DNA of 64,000 nucleotides from Anaspis maculata (lineage: Eukaryota > Arthropoda > Insecta > Coleoptera > Scraptiidae), in NCBI GenBank assembly GCA_949128115.1, contig OX421965.1, forward strand, positions 59,886,012 to 59,950,011, in the 5' to 3' direction. Below, in pieces: positions 1 through 12,085 of this stretch. Both the position numbers and the translations under genes were made by a program. The stretch's first letter is position 1; each line of letters begins with the position of its first letter. The notes beneath the pieces were generated by a model. It did not search any database, was not told the origin of the DNA, and saw only the letters and a program-made list of their open reading frames with translations.

Positions 1-90
1 TAAAGGAGTCATCGGGGAGTCAGAAAATGAGATCATCACCATTCATTACCTATTATGTGTTCCGTGCTTCAATATTGAGATAAACAACAA

Positions 91-1543
91 TAGTCCAGGA
101 ATTATAGAAAAAATAGCGAACAAAAATGAAAACCAGCCGGATTTTTGTATATAAGCTCAGTTAAGCATGTAGTTCAACATAGTAAAAGTCCTCAAGAATC
201 CTGTGTGAGCTTCGGCCGTTGTGGCCTCGAGAAGAACTTGAGGATCAGTTTTTCGTGTTTATCTCGTAAACGATGGCAATTGGAGGAAAAGCACTGGGAG
301 CAAAATTGTTGGAAATTGTGTTGTCTGCAAGAAAGGTCCTCACATATTCCATCATCAGTCCACTCCTTCTTTGTCAAAACACAAGAAAAGCTAAATAGTC
401 CAGATGCTCGATGCCGAAGACTGGACGGACCTTGAGTTTTATGATGGCAGGGTGCCATTTGGTAGGGGTGTTGTTCGATCCATTCTCTTTTGATTGAAAC
501 TTAATGCCATAAATACTAACTATGCCGGCGGCATATACAGGGTGACTTAAGAATAAAAAGTTGAGCAAATGTACCTCGAGAACCAAAATAGGTTAAGACA
601 TGTAAATCGCCAAAAATATTTCTAATTTCATGACCATGAAGTCGTCGTAAACTTGAATCAAATATGTTGAGCCGTTTCTGAAATATCTTCAAAAGACTGA
701 AGTCGTTACGAAAAAAAATAGATTTCCGTATATCAGTAATTCTTCAGATATTGAATCGAAACTTGGTGTTTTGAATCGAAACAATGATAAATTACATTTA
801 AAATGAAATAACAGTGGAAAGCTCTCTCTAGGCCACTAATTTTATGAAAAACACAGTCAACCTCGCAGTCGACTTTTTCTGATAAGTAGACGAAAATAAT
901 TTTTTGTTTGGTAGGTAACAACTTCAGTCTTTTGAAGATATTTCAAGAACGGCTCAAGATATTTAATTCAAGTTCACGACGACTTCATGACCATGAAATC
1001 AGAATTATTTATGGCGATTTACATGTCTTCACCCATTTTGGTTCTCGAGGTACAAATGTTTAACTTTTTATTTTTATTTCACCCTGTATATGCCGCCGGC
1101 ATAGTTCGTCTTGATGGCTTCAAGTTTCAACAAAAAGAGAGTGGATCAAACAACCCCTCTACGAAATGACACTCCGCCATCATAAAACTCAAGGTCCATA
1201 CCAATCTTCAGCATCGAGCATCTGGACTATTTTTATTTTTTTGTCTTTTCACGAAGAAGGAGATGACTGACAATGAAATGTGTGGGGACCTTTCTTGTAG
1301 ACAATAAAATTTTCAACAATTTCTTCCCGAGAACTTTTTCTCCAAGTGCTATTGTTCACGAGATATACGCAAAAAACTGACCCTCAAGTTCTTCTCGAGG
1401 CCACAACGGCCGAAGCTCACACCGGATTCTTGAGGACTTTTAGTATGTTGAACTACATGCTCAACTGAGCTTATATACAAAAATCCGGCTAGTTTTCATT
1501 ACTGTTCGCTATTTGCGATTTAAACAGATAAAATTCCTGGACT
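91..1543. repeat. Long inverted repeat (foldback-like element)
   Basis: The left arm (about 91-706) is repeated in reverse complement at about 924-1543, around a spacer of roughly 220 bp. Matching landmarks are the TAGTCCAGGAATT end, the ATATACAAAAATCCGGCT block, CGGCCGTTGTGGCCTCGAG, the GCCGGCGGCATATACAGGGTGA block and TTCATGACCATGAA. The arms are diverged by substitutions and small indels, so the element is not new. The small ORFs inside are not conserved between arms and look non-coding. No transposase is visible, and I could not define a target-site duplication. It could be a foldback transposon or a non-autonomous element with very long terminal inverted repeats. Confidence 0.75.
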
Positions 1544-1690
1544 ACAAGTATGACTAAATTAAATTTAGGGGCAAATTTGAGATTTTACTAGTTTCTTGTA
1601 ACTCCCTGGTGACCCCTTCACAACGTACTGGAGTCCGTATGCGCGAATTATGAATCACTCTCGAAATCACCCCACATGCAGAGGGTTTCG

Positions 1691-2402
1691 GTGACCTTGC
1701 ATAAAAAACTCCGGCTGGTGATTCCTTCCAGAAAAATAAGGCGAAAAGTAAGAGTAAGACTTCTTCCTACAGTTCTCCCTAAGGGAGTTACGTACCCATA
1801 AAAGTAAAAAGTGAGACAGTTTTCAATTATTTGCTCAAGAACTATCAAAGGTAGGAACTTCACATTTCTTGATAAGTGTTTTCATAGTGCAAACGTACGG
1901 ACAAGATTTTAGACAAATCTGACCAGTACTGGCGGAGTTAAAGGAAGTTGAGGGGAGTTCAGATAAAATCATCGGTGGTCGGGTCGTATTTTTAAAAGTA
2001 CATTGCCATTATACATTTCAAGCTTGAACTTTTATGCCTCTTGCATTTTTTTCCTAGCATGCACCGTTCGCGAGTGAGAGTGAAAAACCATGGACGTGTC
2101 ATAAGTAATTTTCTCTTAGCAGTTCAGCCTCACCAAACTCCTTTCAACTACGCCTAGACTGGTCAGATTTGTTGGAATATTATGCACTTGAATTTGTAGT
2201 GAAAAAAGTTCCCTGCACCAAATTTAAAAATCTACCTTTAATAATATACCTAGTTCTTGGGCGAAAAATCAAATACGTACTTTGCTTAATTTTGTACCTT
2301 TAAGGATCTGTAACTCCCTTTGGAAGCACTCTAAAAAAATGTTGCTCTTTTCGACATTTTTTTTTGACAGGAATCACTTTCCGGAGTTTTATGCGAGGTC
2401 AC
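1691..2402. repeat. Inverted-repeat element, about 0.7 kb
   Basis: GTGACCTTGCATAAAAAACT at 1691 is mirrored by a reverse complement ending at 2402. A second inner pair is present: ACAAATCTGACCAGTACTGG near 1912-1931 against its inverse near 2159-2175. The arms are imperfect. No coding capacity is visible. It is probably a non-autonomous DNA element; the superfamily is unknown because no clear target-site duplication was found. Confidence 0.6.
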
Positions 2403-3865
2403 TGATGATCCAGCGTTGACCAAAATTTACAACATAATGTAAGAGTTAGAGTTACCTAGGTAAATCCCCTAGCACAGACCCCCTAGTAAATCCAGAAATG
2501 CAGCTCAGAGACAAAAGTACTGGCTTAGTAGGCTCATGGACAGCATTCCTCCTGCTGCTTGCCTGCTGCCTGCTGCTTGCAAACCAGCTGCTTGGTTTGC
2601 TCTGTTCTTCTTTCCAACTCGAACTAATCCTTTTAGCTTATGATGTCACTTGCCGATGTCTGCATCGTCCATCTCTTCTTTCCTCCATCTGGATAAGCAC
2701 AAAGATGCTGCCAGACGTTTCTCTGAAAAGTAGGAACCAATGTATTACATGGGTATAATAGGTAGAGTACTCGGAATACCAGATGGACCTGTGGGCGGAG
2801 CCTATAACTGCGCGAACTGAGTTTATCCAGTGGCGCACCTAGATTTGCAGTGGGCTCGCCTGTAGCCTGGTATTGGTCCAGCACTCCAGACTCCAGCTGA
2901 CGGTGTTGCTTTTTCCAATACATTGGACTCGTCCGAAACAATTTTGGTTTTTCTGTTCAGCCCCGTCCACAGGTACCACTGGTGTGCCGTCAACTCTATA
3001 TCATAATGATAAGTGAATATTTTATAAATACATAAATTTTAGTGGATATTGAATGGGTATTTTTCCTGAAAGCCCAGTAAAAGATGTGTTGGAGGAACCT
3101 GACCCAATCAAATACTACTTCATCTCTCAAGTTCGCACGATCAGTTGAAAAAGAGACTTCACTGGTGAAAAAATAGACTCACTTGGGAATTCTCACTTGA
3201 TTCCATCGATTTATAAACTGTCCCATAAGAGGCTTCACATAAATTCATTGAAAAAATCATTATGCAAATTTTCACAGGATAGGTACCATACAACTTCCAA
3301 GCCCTCTCTCATGCATTTCCATGAGCATTCATTGGAATAATTACAAATTACATTAGGTATGGAAATTTCCACTTGATTCCATTAATTTTGAAAATGTTGT
3401 TTTACGAAAAATACCGAGGGGCAAACCGCTGGTCAAATTCTGTACACCAGACTTCCCCCTCGTAAGGATTTCCCCCGGACTTCCTCCGGCATGTACACCA
3501 GACTTCCTCAGCGGTTTCCGACTTTCTTGTATTCATTTTCAACAGGAACCACCAATTTGGGACACTGTATTGTACAACATACGCGAGGGCATAATATTGG
3601 TTTAAAGGCATAATGTGAATCTAATATGTGAAAGTAATAATTTTGGAATCTAAAATAAATACAAGCCACATCAGGCTACAATAACTCATCACTTTTCTGC
3701 ATTTTTTTCAAAGGTCAAATAGAAATGCTGTGATGCTTTAAACTTATCAGCACTTGCAGTACTTGCCTTTTATCAAAATTAAGTTTTCAAGATAGAATTA
3801 ACATCGCTATTCATGGTTAAATTTTTTTGTGCAACCAGGAGAAAGAAGATTATGACGTACCCGAG
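2403..3865. other. Intergenic, no gene recognised
   Basis: No ORF here has recognisable protein features. A short stretch starting CAGTGGCGCACCTAG near 2830 resembles a hAT terminal repeat, but I found no matching opposite end, so it is at most a remnant. Confidence 0.4.
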
Positions 3866-3873
3866 GAGGTACC

Positions 3874-4503
3874 CAGAGGCGTATCTACGGGGGGGCAAGT
3901 GGGGCACGTGCCATGGGCGGACTTTAATCCTCAGGGCGCAAATGAGAGGAAAAGATAGAAATGTGAAAAAATGAAGAAAAAAATTGGAAAAACGAATCAA
4001 AGACCAAGTTCTTTGAACTTCATATAATTATATACAGGATGTCTCAGAACTCACGCCCCAGAGAAAATGAAGCAAAACTAGATAGCAGTCAGTTTGAGAC
4101 ACCCTGGATAATGTAGATATTTGAACTATTGGGCGCAATTCGTGTGAGCAATATTTCACAAGCGAAATGAGAACAGAGAAAGAGGGAAAACCAAAACCAA
4201 TACATTCAAACAGACGATCAACTTTCGACTTTTTCATCTGATCTAGGTATAACCTACAACAGGGACCCTATTTTCGGAACCAGGGAACAGTTCATCAGGT
4301 GATGTTGCCTAGGTGAGAGCCTAGTGACAGCCCTGGTTGTCTAGCAACTTTGCATGTGAACGGATCACACGTGGGGGCCCTATTTGTCGTTGGCCCACCT
4401 GAATTCTGAAAAACTGCCTGAGGCGCATTTCCCAGGGTTTTTAATTCAGGGGCGCAATTTTCATGTTTTGCCCTAGGCGCAATTTACCCTAGATACGCCA
4501 CTG
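3874..4503. mobile_element. Non-autonomous hAT-type element with 8-bp target duplication
   Basis: The element begins CAGAGGCGTATCTACGG and ends with CTAGATACGCCACTG, an imperfect terminal inverted repeat of about 15 bp. It is flanked on both sides by the identical 8-bp sequence GAGGTACC (3866-3873 and 4504-4511). An 8-bp duplication together with a CAG-type terminus is the classical signature of the hAT superfamily. No transposase is encoded in the 630 bp. A smaller palindrome (about 4034-4112, CAGGATGTCTCAGAACTCA mirrored by GTTTGAGACACCCTG) sits inside and may be a nested insertion. Confidence 0.85.
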
Positions 4504-4511
4504 GAGGTACC

Positions 4512-5746
4512 TACCTATTTAAATACAATGTATACAGTTCCATGTGCCTCTATGTCATACTTAAGTAGGTACTTACCTAATATTATTGAATCCAAAGCAC
4601 TACAAACTCGGGAGACAAATATTGGCCTAACTCCCATGGTAGAGGCCCTCTGCACAGAATCTTTCGGTCATTGGTTTACTGTTCTTTACTTCTTTTCATC
4701 TCGCAAATCTTTCCTGCTTCCAGCTGTAGATATCACTTTTGCTCTGCATTACCATTGTTGCATCACGTATCGCTTTCCTCTCCCCATCTTTGTGTTCAGT
4801 CCGCATGGAGTGTTCAGTCGTTCGATCTCTTTTCTTCCTCCCGGGTAGGCGGCGGCTGCCAGTTGGGACTCCTGATAGGTGATAGACCAAGAGAGATATC
4901 CTGGATATCCATTTTAGTCACCAGCCAGTACGGCAGAATGCTGAAATAAGTGATTTCCCTTTTAAAATATGAAAAAATGCGGCCGTCGCGTCGCTAGCAC
5001 GCGACCAGAATCTATGAATCACACAAATTTGAATCACTTACCTGAACTCATTTCTTAGAATATGGTGAATATTATGTCCTTACGATGAGGTCCACATACA
5101 AAACATTAGGTAAAGAGCATTCTCTTTTGAAAATAAATCCCCGTTTGACGAAATTCGTTACGAAAACTCGAAGTAAACAACACATTTGCGTTTGACGTTT
5201 GCATTCCGCGTTACCTGGAAAGGCCTACTCTGTCCGTCACGGAATTTTCGAGCACGATTTTTGAATTATGCCGGTAAGCAGGAACCTGTTTCCTTCCTGT
5301 TCCGAATTGAACATGAAGCGCCCTCTGAATTTGGCAACCCTAGTTAAAAAGCACCGCCCACTCTGATTGGATTCGTTTTTCGGGTGAGCTGCCTCCCCGT
5401 GATCCAACCTATCCCAAACCCAAAACCCCATTCCCCATTCCCCTATGATTGCATGAATTATGCAGTAAGACCAAAGTGGAAATCTCTGTAAAATCCAGTT
5501 GGGCTGTGTGTTGGGTGAGTGTGTACTAAATTTCCATCTACCTACTGTAATCTAGAATCTAGGAGACTATAATAAATGGGGTGATCGAGTGATAAGACTG
5601 ATAAGTTCCCCCCTCGGTTCCCCCCAAAAAAGTTCTTTATTGGTCCTGTTTATTGGAACAAAACCACCGGTCAAGAAGAGACCAACTGGATCGTTTGCAA
5701 GCATTTTGAAAAACCTAATTTTCGAGGTTTTAGAACTCACCTGTAA
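4512..5746. other. Intergenic, no gene recognised
   Basis: I see no recognisable coding region, RNA gene or clear repeat boundary. Several short ORFs lack protein-like features. Confidence 0.35.
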
Positions 5747-5760
5747 GGGAGAGTGGGGTA

Positions 5761-6482
5761 GGTATATCCCATATAGGGATGGGCCAAACTATTGATATAT
5801 TAATAAATTTATCGATGTATCGATATATCAACTAATGATATATCGTTTTTACAACATATCGATGATTATCAAAATATCAAGATCGATAAATGTCAACATA
5901 TTATCGAAATATAGACAATATGGTTATCACATCTTTGAAATATTAATAAATAACAAGTTGAGAAGACCAAAGGCCCCCAAAGAAGTAAAGTTTCATTCAT
6001 CATGCAAGTCTAAATTGACCACCAAAGATATATATTCCGTATTATTACTTTATATCCTTATTTTAATATTTGATATTTTAATGATAATTATAAATTTTTT
6101 ATATTTTAATAAATATCAATTTTTGAAACTTTGATCATTATTGATTTTTGATAATTTGATAGTTATAAAATTTTGATACTTTGATAATGATCGATATTTG
6201 ATATATCAATAATTATCGATATTTTTTTCTTATCAAACTTATACCCAGATCACGATATCGCCCATCCCTAATCCCATACACTTTCTATTTTCAGTAGAAT
6301 GACTTTTTGGAGCAAAAATAAAGTGACAAGCTCGGGCGCTGGGAGAATACGGCCGATGGCCGCTGATATTCTGGCTCCAAAACTTTGCAGAGGAGCCATC
6401 AGCCGTAGCTGTAGCCCCCCAGCTTGTCACTTTATTTTTGCCCCAAAAATTATTCTACTGACAATAGAAAGTGTATGGGATA
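5761..6482. mobile_element. MITE with long TIRs inserted at a TA dinucleotide
   Basis: The arms GGTATATCCCATACACTTTC (left, now split by the hAT insertion at 5774) and the matching inverse ending near 6482 pair over roughly 70 bp. They include AAAATAAAGTGACAAGCT at the inner end, with a short centre at about 6343-6420. TA is present on both sides (5759-5760 and 6483-6484), and removing the element rejoins the outer element's inverted repeat. A TA duplication is typical of the Tc1/mariner superfamily (known), so this is a candidate mariner-type MITE (inference). Confidence 0.65.
5774..6270. mobile_element. AT-rich hAT-type MITE with 8-bp target duplication
   Basis: The element starts TAGGGATGGGC and ends GCCCATCCCTA, a perfect 11-bp inverted repeat. 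It is flanked by identical 8-bp duplications, ATCCCATA (5766-5773 and 6271-6278). The interior is very AT-rich with repeated ATCGATAT-type motifs. The 8-bp duplication supports hAT. It lies inside the left arm of the TA-flanked MITE at 5761-6482 and is therefore the youngest of three nested insertions. Confidence 0.88.
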
Positions 6483-6938
6483 TACAATGGGACGCTTTTT
6501 CTCAATATCTTTTTTTTTAATTTCTCTCTGCAATATTAGGCAAACTATTGTTTTCTATGTCATTATAAGTGGATATTAGCCCCTAATATAACGTTATTAT
6601 AGAGAGTAGATTGTATATCAAAAAATATTTTTTTTAAAAGGGTTTGATTCTTAAAAGTCAAAACGCAAATGTCTTATATTATATTGTACCTCGACCAACA
6701 TTGACCAATGTACAATGAGACATGACCCTGGATACGATGGGACAAATAGAATTTAGCGAATTTCAAAGTAGGTATCTGAAATCTATTTTGAATGAAAAAG
6801 AAAAATGTTGCCTCTTTGTAGTTTCGTGAACTGTCGGTGGGGGCAAAATCATCACGATATCGGTTTTCGAGACGAAACTTGTGTCATCTACCGGAGGAAA
6901 AATGAACCTTAAGGCGACTTTCATACTTTTTCAGAGAT

Positions 6939-7122
6939 ACCGGATGTTCGTTAAAATGATGAATTAGGGCAAGCTGTGAACTTCGAAACGTATGTCCAAA
7001 ATGTATTCCATGACGACGGCTCATCATGTTGACATCAAATTTGAGTGGTTATTGTTAAATTCACGACATACGTTTCTACCTCCATAGCCTGCCCTAATTC
7101 ATGATTTGAACGAACATACGGT
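6939..7122. repeat. Short inverted-repeat element (MITE-like)
   Basis: ACCGGATGTTCGTT at 6939 is mirrored by AACGAACATACGGT ending at 7122, and the AATTAGGGCA/TGCCCTAATT blocks just inside also pair. ACGTATGTC and its inverse lie further in. There is no coding potential. Confidence 0.55.
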
Positions 7123-7690
7123 ACTTCAAGAAATAACCGTCGCTGCATCTTTCTTCAAGACCTGTGCAATAACAATAATACATCTTTCTCTTCTCTTGAT
7201 CGAACTTCTGTCTTCGTCTCATTGTCCCCCAACCCCCACAATAAGCAAAAAAAACACAATGTGCTATACAAAAAAGTCACAACCACTACAACGCAAGGGA
7301 TTGAATCATAGGGTAAAAAAAAAACACCTTTTTAGGTGGGCACCAAGTCGACACAAACAAAATAATATAAACTCCCGACCTCACAGAGGGTTCGTTCAGC
7401 AAGATGAAATTCACACACCCAAATGATCTAGCAGGGATCACCCCGAAATTTTGTTTCGGCTAAAATGACAATTTCTCGAGAAAACATTGGCCAATTTCAG
7501 AAATTTTTATGGTGCCCAATAGAGTAATCTTTTGACTACAAGGTACCACCTTAGGTCACCCTATTGTTGACCTTATGTAGGTATGTTATACAGGATGACG
7601 ATGGAAGGGGCGCAAAAATGACCAAACTTCCGCAAGGTCCCGTTTTGAGAAAACAAGTTGCAGAATTTTTTAGGCAACATTTTTTTAAAG

Positions 7691-8180
7691 CGTACATCAA
7701 TATCCCGAAATGTTTTTTTTTGGTTTTTACTTTTGATCGTATTTTATTTTTTCAAAGTGTTATTGATTTTTCTTTCATGATTTATAGACCGAAAATTAGG
7801 CTGTAAAGGAGCATTTATGATGAGAAAAAAATAGTTGCCATAGCAGTCGTAATGCAATGGAAACTTGCCACTGCTCTGGTTCATTTTGAATCACCCCGGG
7901 CTATTTAGCATGTAATGCAATGTCGCAGCGTGATTGATTTGTCATAATCTCAAAAGAGGTGCAGGTCCTTACCACTTCTGAGGGTCGATGGGATCAAATT
8001 CGTTCATGATAAATTTGACAAGAGCTATTGTGTACGTTCCTGTCCAATTTCAAGGGTCAGCAAGACCGTTGACAGTCTGCACCAAAAAATCCAAAAATCA
8101 CAAAAAAATCAATAACTCTTTGGAAAAACAAAATACGATCAAAAGTCCAAAACCATTTCGGAATATGGGCGTACGCGATT
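7691..8180. repeat. Diverged inverted repeat
   Basis: The block containing CTTTTGATCGTATTTT (about 7730) and GTTATTGATTTTT has its reverse complement at about 8078-8180 (AAAATACGATCAAAAG). About 290 bp separate the arms. The 80-aa and 64-aa ORFs here overlap the arms and are not genes. Confidence 0.5.
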
Positions 8181-8461
8181 GAGAATTAAACGCGAAATTC
8201 AAAATGTCTCACTGTTCCCCGCGTCTCATTGTACCCCACTCTCCCCTACCTACCTACCTACAAAAAACGATATTTTTTGCCCTACAATAATTCTGCCATG
8301 ATAATAGGTCTAACCATTTTTCTAAAATCTTTCATAACCTATCAAGAGAAGAAGGGGATGATGAAGACTGATCCTTTACAACTTGAAAAAGGCGAAGAAT
8401 TTCTGTTATTATTTCTTGTGAGCTGCTTTGTATACATTCTGTGCATATAAGCACCATAGAA

Positions 8462-8576
8462 TATGTTCAACCCTAGTGTGATTCAAATGAGCTAAGGTTT
8501 CCTGAATTTCTCCTTCCCAAGGGCGTCGAGTGGCGAGACTCCTAGCCAGCTTTAGAATCACCATAGCGTTGAACAT
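8462..8576. repeat. Small imperfect palindrome (MITE-like)
   Basis: TATGTTCAACCCTAGTGTGA near the left end pairs with the inverse of CACCATAGCGTTGAACATA at the right end, spanning about 115 bp. There is no coding potential. Confidence 0.4.
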
Positions 8577-9659
8577 ACCCACTTTTTTAGAGCTTTTTTT
8601 AGAAGATTACATTATTTGGTGGAATGCAGTGGAGCCAAAAAATTAGAGGGTCAATTTCGCAGTCGAGTTTTTATCAGCAGATAATAAAGAAAACATTTCA
8701 GATTGGTGAATTTTTTGAAAACAAAGCTTTTGAGAGAGTTCAAAAATTACATCAACATTTTTGTCATCGGAAAAAAAGCGACAAGGTCTTGCTTCGAGTC
8801 TTGCTTCATTTAAATTATGGCCTAAATAGAATAAAAGGCTTGGTTTCTGGTTTCATGGTGAATGTACAGTTGGGAGCGAACTGTACTACATAAGGACTCA
8901 TTCATGGCCTCGTTCATGGCTGTCACGTTTTTTATATTTTTTTTGGAGTTACAAAACAATTGATGTATGTAACACAGTGCTCCTGACAGTACCTATCGAG
9001 GTACGTATGGTAGGTATATCTATTACCAATATTACCATTAAGTGAAAAATTAAGAGCCACCACCAGTGACTGGGCCTGACACTGATGATGGCTTTGACAA
9101 GGCATTGGCTTGCTGTGAGTCACATGGTGAGGTGAGAACTGCGGCTTTATCTTGGAGAAGTATGTACTCAGAAATAAAGGGAAAATTAACACCAGAACAA
9201 AGTTCTTCCAGCAGGTAGGACTTTGCACTTATTCATATTAAACAAGTTGGTGTCAGAAGTTGCTTGTAGCTTGATGTCATCTATCGGCCTATAACAAAAG
9301 ATTACTATGACACCTCTTTGTATATTTTCATTCAACGCTATTACCCACGAAAAAAAATCTACCTGACGGACCTTTGGAAAAAGAATTTTTATCGTGATTT
9401 TCTAGAAAAACTGAAATTGCATGAGTGGTTGCCTGCTGATGATAAGATCTCTTAAGTTGACTGATATGAGGGGGGCTATTTTTAAACAGCACTGGTGGCT
9501 TAAGAAGTCTCAGCGGTGGCTGCAAAATCTTAATCTCAATCAAAGAGATCCGGTTTTATTTGCCACCATCCTCAGAAACCAACACTTATCCACCCACACA
9601 ACGACGGATCACCTTTTCAAGTTCTATATTAGGGCATCTTAGTCTCGATGTTTTTTCGA
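8577..9659. other. Intergenic, no gene recognised
   Basis: A minus-strand 98-aa ORF (8932-9228) has a hydrophobic stretch near its start, but I recognise no domain and no splice or promoter support, so I do not call it. I see nothing else defined. Confidence 0.3.
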
Positions 9660-10189
9660 GAAACTCCACCTATTTTGCTATTAGTGCAGTAAATATAGTC
9701 AAAAAAGACCCCAAACCTTGAAAAAATCAATTAATGAAATTGTATAGCAGATATCGATTCAGAATTTCATTCTCTACCACATACTCAAAATCCCCGAAAA
9801 TCCCAGTTGAGCATTCTTCTTGCGGCGCTGTCAAAGTATATCATGTTTGCTGCAACTAGTCCGAAAATGGGATTCTTGTTTTTGTCACACTGGAGCTACA
9901 TTGTTGGCTTAGAACTGTTGGTATATACTGCAGGGCATGATCAGATCTTCGTTTGAACCTCTAACTCGTATTTCCCGAAAAAAAACAAGTGAGTATGCCT
10001 TCACGTGCGTGAGTCTCAGTAGCGCATTTTCTCAAAGAGGCATATTATGAACGTAAAGAAATTTGGTTGAAGGAGAAACACCATTCCTTGCCCACTTTCT
10101 TCATTGGAAACTCATTGTGATATTTTGTTATCAGAATGGGGTACTTGCCAATGAAATAGATTTGAATGAAAATTTTTTCACTCATCAAT

Positions 10190-11640
10190 ATTTTTTTGTT
10201 TGAGGGCGGGATCTGGGAGCGGCGACTAATCAACAGTAGTCTATTCTTTCCCATTTTTAGTCGGCTATCCATATAGCGGAAGAATTTGATCGCTATGTCT
10301 TCGGGTTTATGTTTTCCATTTATCTACTTTGAGAGCAGCGTGTGGGGGTGGCAGCATTCGGCAAAGTAACTGTTGCACAGGTTGAGTTAAGAGTTTCTAA
10401 ATGTTTAAGGAAATATGACAATCGGTGAAAATTGTGAAAGTTGCATTTTTCTTTGTTTGGGGGCGGGAGCTGGAGGCGGCGACTAATCAAAAGTGGCTTA
10501 TCTCTTCCCATTTTCAGTCAGCTATCTATATAGCGGAACAATTTAATCGCTATGTCTTCAGGGTTATGTTATACATTTATCTCTTACTTTGGGGGCGTGT
10601 TGGAGCGGCAGAGCTTGGCAAAGAAATTCTTCCACAGTTTGAGTTTGGAGTTTCTGAATGTTTGAGGTAGCATTAAAATGTAAATCAGTGGAAATTATTG
10701 AAATTTGCACTTTTTTCTTTTGGGGGTGGAAGTTGGAGGCGGCGCCATATCAAAAGTAGCCTATCCTTTACCATTCTCAGTCAGCTATCCATATAGCGAA
10801 AAACTTAGATCGCTATGTCTTCGGGTTTATGTTTTTCATTCATCTCTCACTTTGAGGGCAGCGTGTGGGGGCGGCAGCATTCGGCAAAGTAACTGTTGCA
10901 CAGTTTGAGTTGAGAGTTTCTAAATGTAAGGGAAATATGACAATCAGTGAAAATTGTGAAAGTTGCATTTTTTTTGGTTTGGGGGCGGCAGCTGGAGGCG
11001 GCGGCTGATTAAAAGTGGCCTATCTTTTTCCAATTTTAGTCAGCTTTCAATATAGTGGAAGAATTAGATCGCTATGTCTTCAGGTTCATGTTTTACAATC
11101 ATCTCTCACTTTGGGGGCGGCGTGTGGGAGCGGCAGAGTTTGGCAAAGAAATTCTTGCACAGTTTGAGTCAAGAGTTTTTGAATGTTCGAGGTAACATTA
11201 TCAGCTAAATCAGTGAAAATTGTTGAAAGTCGCACTTTTTTTCTTTTGGGGGCGGAAGCTGGAGGCGGCGCCATATCAAAAGTAGCCTATCCTTTACCAT
11301 TCTCAGTCAGCTATCCATATAGCGAAAAACTTGGATCGCTATGTCTTCGGGTTCATGTTTTTCATTTATCTCTTACTTTGGGGGCGGCGCGGCGTGTGGG
11401 AGCGGCAGCGTTCGGCTGAGCAAATGTTGCACAATTTGAGTTGGCAGTTTCTAAATGTTTAAGGGAACATCTCAATCAGTAACATTTATGAAAGTTGCAC
11501 TTTTTATCGTTTGGGGGCGGAATCTGGGGGCGGCGACTAACCAAAAGTAGCCTATCCTTTCCCATTTTCAGTCAGCTATTTATATACCGAAAGAATCAGA
11601 TCGCTATGTCTTCGGGTTTATGTTTTTCATTTTAAAGTGA
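10190..11640. repeat. Tandem array of about 262-bp units, 5-6 copies
   Basis: The anchor GCTAT(C/T)(C/T)ATATA(G/C)CG recurs near 10263, 10521, 10783, 11043, 11310 and 11575, giving spacings of 258-267 bp. Each unit carries GC-rich blocks such as GGGGGCGGAAGCTGGAGGCG and GATCGCTATGTCTTC in an otherwise AT-rich context. Copies differ by substitutions and small indels. The ORFs within are periodic artefacts of the unit. Confidence 0.85.
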
Positions 11641-11937
11641 TTGGGGGCGGTTTTTAGCAGTTTTTTCAAGTCGGCGGCGCATAATGAAGACGGAATGTTT
11701 CTTGGCTTACGTTTATAAGTGGCAACTATGTATTATTAAAAAAATGAGAACACCAGAGCATCAGGTCTGGTAGAAAGTGCAATATTATGTTATTTCAAGT
11801 TTATCGGGGGCGGTTTTCTCTATGTTGGCGGCGCAATATGGACATCCAATATAGCCTAGCCCTCCTTTGGGAGTGGCAGCTATGTAACAGCGAAAAAATT
11901 AGAAAGCTAGGTCGTCTAGTTTGGGAGGAGTTCGAGG

Positions 11938-11972
11938 AACGGACGGACGGACGGACGGACGGACGGACGGAC
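11938..11972. repeat. GGAC microsatellite
   Basis: ACGGACGG-type tetranucleotide repeats, about eight to nine units, lie just inside the element body. Related CAGA/GGAC-rich tracts occur at 17320-17342, 48135-48188 and 52690-52715, each inside another repeat family. Confidence 0.9.
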
Positions 11973-12085
11973 AAAGCGGTTGCAATGGCGATTTTCATCA
12001 AGATGGAAAATGCGCTAAACACGGAAGTCGCTTTAATTTCCAATTAACAGTGTTGATTAAGTATAATCCGAGGGTTAGTAACCAA

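Larger units (their letters stand above)
5747..8245. mobile_element. Outer TIR element hosting nested insertions
   Basis: A perfect 14-bp inverted pair, GGGAGAGTGGGGTA at 5747-5760 and its reverse complement at 8232-8245, bounds about 2.5 kb. If the inner MITE (5761-6482) is removed, the left end continues TACAATGGGACGC, matching the TACAATGAGACGC that continues the right end inward, so the real inverted repeat is longer. Other inverted pairs lie inside (6939-7122; about 7691-7790 with about 8078-8180). No transposase was recognised. Class is undetermined because no flanking duplication is obvious. Confidence 0.6.

Noticed and set aside
2498..2758. 86-aa plus-strand ORF with a Leu-rich stretch
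   Set aside because: The Leu/Cys run comes from a CTGCTGCTTGCCTGCTGC low-complexity tract and nothing else looks protein-like.
8932..9228. 98-aa minus-strand ORF with a hydrophobic N-terminus
   Set aside because: The hydrophobic stretch is not at a clean start, no cysteine framework like the cluster genes is present, and there is no splice or polyadenylation context.
10425..11419. Several 60-80-aa ORFs in the 10-11.4 kb region
   Set aside because: They recur with the 262-bp tandem unit and their reading differs between units.
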